Origin: Clostridiales bacterium UBA7011
GTDB lineage: Bacteria; Bacillota; Clostridia; Oscillospirales; Butyricicoccaceae
Direction of reading: 5' to 3'
NCBI GenBank assembly: GCA_002449635.1
Contig: DJXF01000039.1
Span: 1-14,542 of the forward strand
DNA length: 14,542 nt
Positions within the stretch are counted from its first letter, which is position 1; every line of letters starts with the position of its first letter. The notes under the pieces are model-generated. The model was not told the DNA's origin. It did not search any database and worked only from the letters and a program-made list of their open reading frames with translations. Both the position numbers and the translations under genes were made by a program. This document shows, one piece after another, positions 14,032 through 14,542 of this stretch.

Positions 14032-14107
14032 GGAAGTTTAGCTCAGCTGGGAGAGCATCTGCCTTACAAGCAGAGGGTCACAGGTTCGAGCCCTGTAACT
14101 TCCACCA
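14032..14107 (+). tRNA. tRNA-Val (TAC)
   Basis: A 76-nt cloverleaf. The acceptor GGAAGTT pairs with AACTTCC, the D-arm is GCTCAGCTGGGAGAGC, and the anticodon loop CTTACAA sits on a TCTGC/GCAGA stem. The T-arm is ACAGGTTCGAGCCCTGT. The discriminator is A and CCA is encoded. It starts 4 bases after tRNA-Glu. Confidence 0.96.
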
Positions 14108-14110
14108 TGA

Positions 14111-14143
14111 AAAAGCTGCGATTAAATCGCAGCTTTTCTTTTT
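14111..14143 (+). terminator. intrinsic terminator of the tRNA cluster
   Basis: AAAAGCTGCGAT (14111-14122), loop TAA, ATCGCAGCTTTT (14126-14137): a 12-bp perfect stem leading into TTTTCTTTTT. It separates the tRNA transcript from rarA. Confidence 0.95.
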
Positions 14144-14175
14144 ATCTCAATGTTACAGAATGGAGGCGGAGCCGC

Positions 14176-14542
14176 ATGGAGCAGCTCGGACTTTTCGGCG
14201 GGGAACAGCAGCAGCCGCTGGCGGCACGGCTGCGCCCGCGCACGCTGGACGAATTTGTGGGACAGGAGCATCTGCTCGGAGAGGGCAGGGTGCTGCGCCG
14301 CCTGATTGAGGGCGACCGCATTTCCTCCATGATTTTCTGGGGCCCGCCGGGCGTGGGGAAAACCACGCTCGCGCGCATCATCGCGCACCGCACGCGCGCC
14401 GCGTTTCTCGATTTTTCCGCCGTCACGAGCGGCATTCGGGAAATCCGGCAGGTCATGCAGCAGGCGGAGGACAACCGCCGCTTCGGCGACCGCACCATCG
14501 TCTTTGTCGACGAGATTCACCGCTTCAACAAGGCGCAGCAGG
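14176..14542 (+). CDS. rarA: replication-associated recombination protein RarA/MgsA (N-terminal part; runs off the right edge)
   Basis: The first 122 residues of an AAA+ ATPase that acts at stalled replication forks; the full family length is about 420-450. PLAARLRPRTLDEFVGQEHLLG (14-35) is the conserved RarA opening. Walker A is GPPGVGKTT (56-64) with Lys62. The RarA-specific FSAVTSGIREIR lies at 80-91. Walker B IVFVDEIHRFNK is at 108-119 with D112 and E113. The extreme N-terminus, MEQLGLF, contains QLGLF (3-7), which fits the bacterial beta-clamp-binding pentamer (QLxLF). ATG 14176 is preceded by GGAGG (14162-14166) at 9-base spacing. RuvB is a distant AAA+ relative, but the SAVTSG and FNKAQQ motifs favour RarA. 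Confidence 0.93.
   Translation, partial: MEQLGLFGGEQQQPLAARLRPRTLDEFVGQEHLLGEGRVLRRLIEGDRISSMIFWGPPGVGKTTLARIIAHRTRAAFLDFSAVTSGIREIRQVMQQAEDNRRFGDRTIVFVDEIHRFNKAQQ

Noticed and set aside
13872..14107. tRNA cluster as a phage or island attachment site
   Set aside because: No integrase, direct repeat of a tRNA 3' end or foreign-looking DNA is seen next to it; housekeeping genes lie on both sides.

Overview
The window looks like chromosomal DNA from a fairly high-G+C Clostridia-type Firmicute, perhaps the Oscillospiraceae/Butyricicoccaceae group. Shine-Dalgarno sites are strong and AGGAGG-like. Promoters are TTGACA/TATAAT-like with 17-bp spacers. There is a LytR-CpsA-Psr cell-wall ligase, and argS follows a YwiB/DUF1934 gene as it does in Bacillus. 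Coding sequence is G+C rich, so most genes have long antisense shadow frames. The genus assignment is inference. I see no transposase, phage gene or CRISPR array.

Layout. (1) 1-1849: a truncated sugar-nucleotidyltransferase gene (minus strand) diverges from an LCP gene (plus strand), each with its own promoter. (2) 1850-4310: rnr (RNase R, minus strand) converges on the LCP gene, with an inverted repeat between them. (3) 4366-5138: about 740 bp with no credible protein gene. On the minus strand it has an AT-rich UP-like tract, a TTGACA-N17-TAAACT promoter, many nested inverted repeats and an intrinsic terminator. I call this a large structured non-coding RNA, and it is the most interesting item here. 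(4) 5219-6256: L-asparaginase. (5) 6365-13729: a plus-strand run of ddl, murI, ywiB, argS, a degenerate MetH-like protein, prmA and a membrane-anchored transglutaminase-like protein. (6) 13792-14143: a near-consensus promoter, tRNA-Met, tRNA-Glu and tRNA-Val, and a terminator. (7) 14176 to the end: the start of rarA/mgsA.

How the genes work together. ddl and murI supply D-Ala-D-Ala and D-Glu for peptidoglycan. They overlap, and murI also overlaps ywiB, so the three are probably translated in a coupled way. argS, prmA and the tRNA cluster serve translation, and rnr serves RNA turnover. The MetH-like protein keeps the shape of a homocysteine-methyltransferase plus pterin-binding domain pair but lacks the zinc cysteines, so it is probably not an ordinary methionine synthase.
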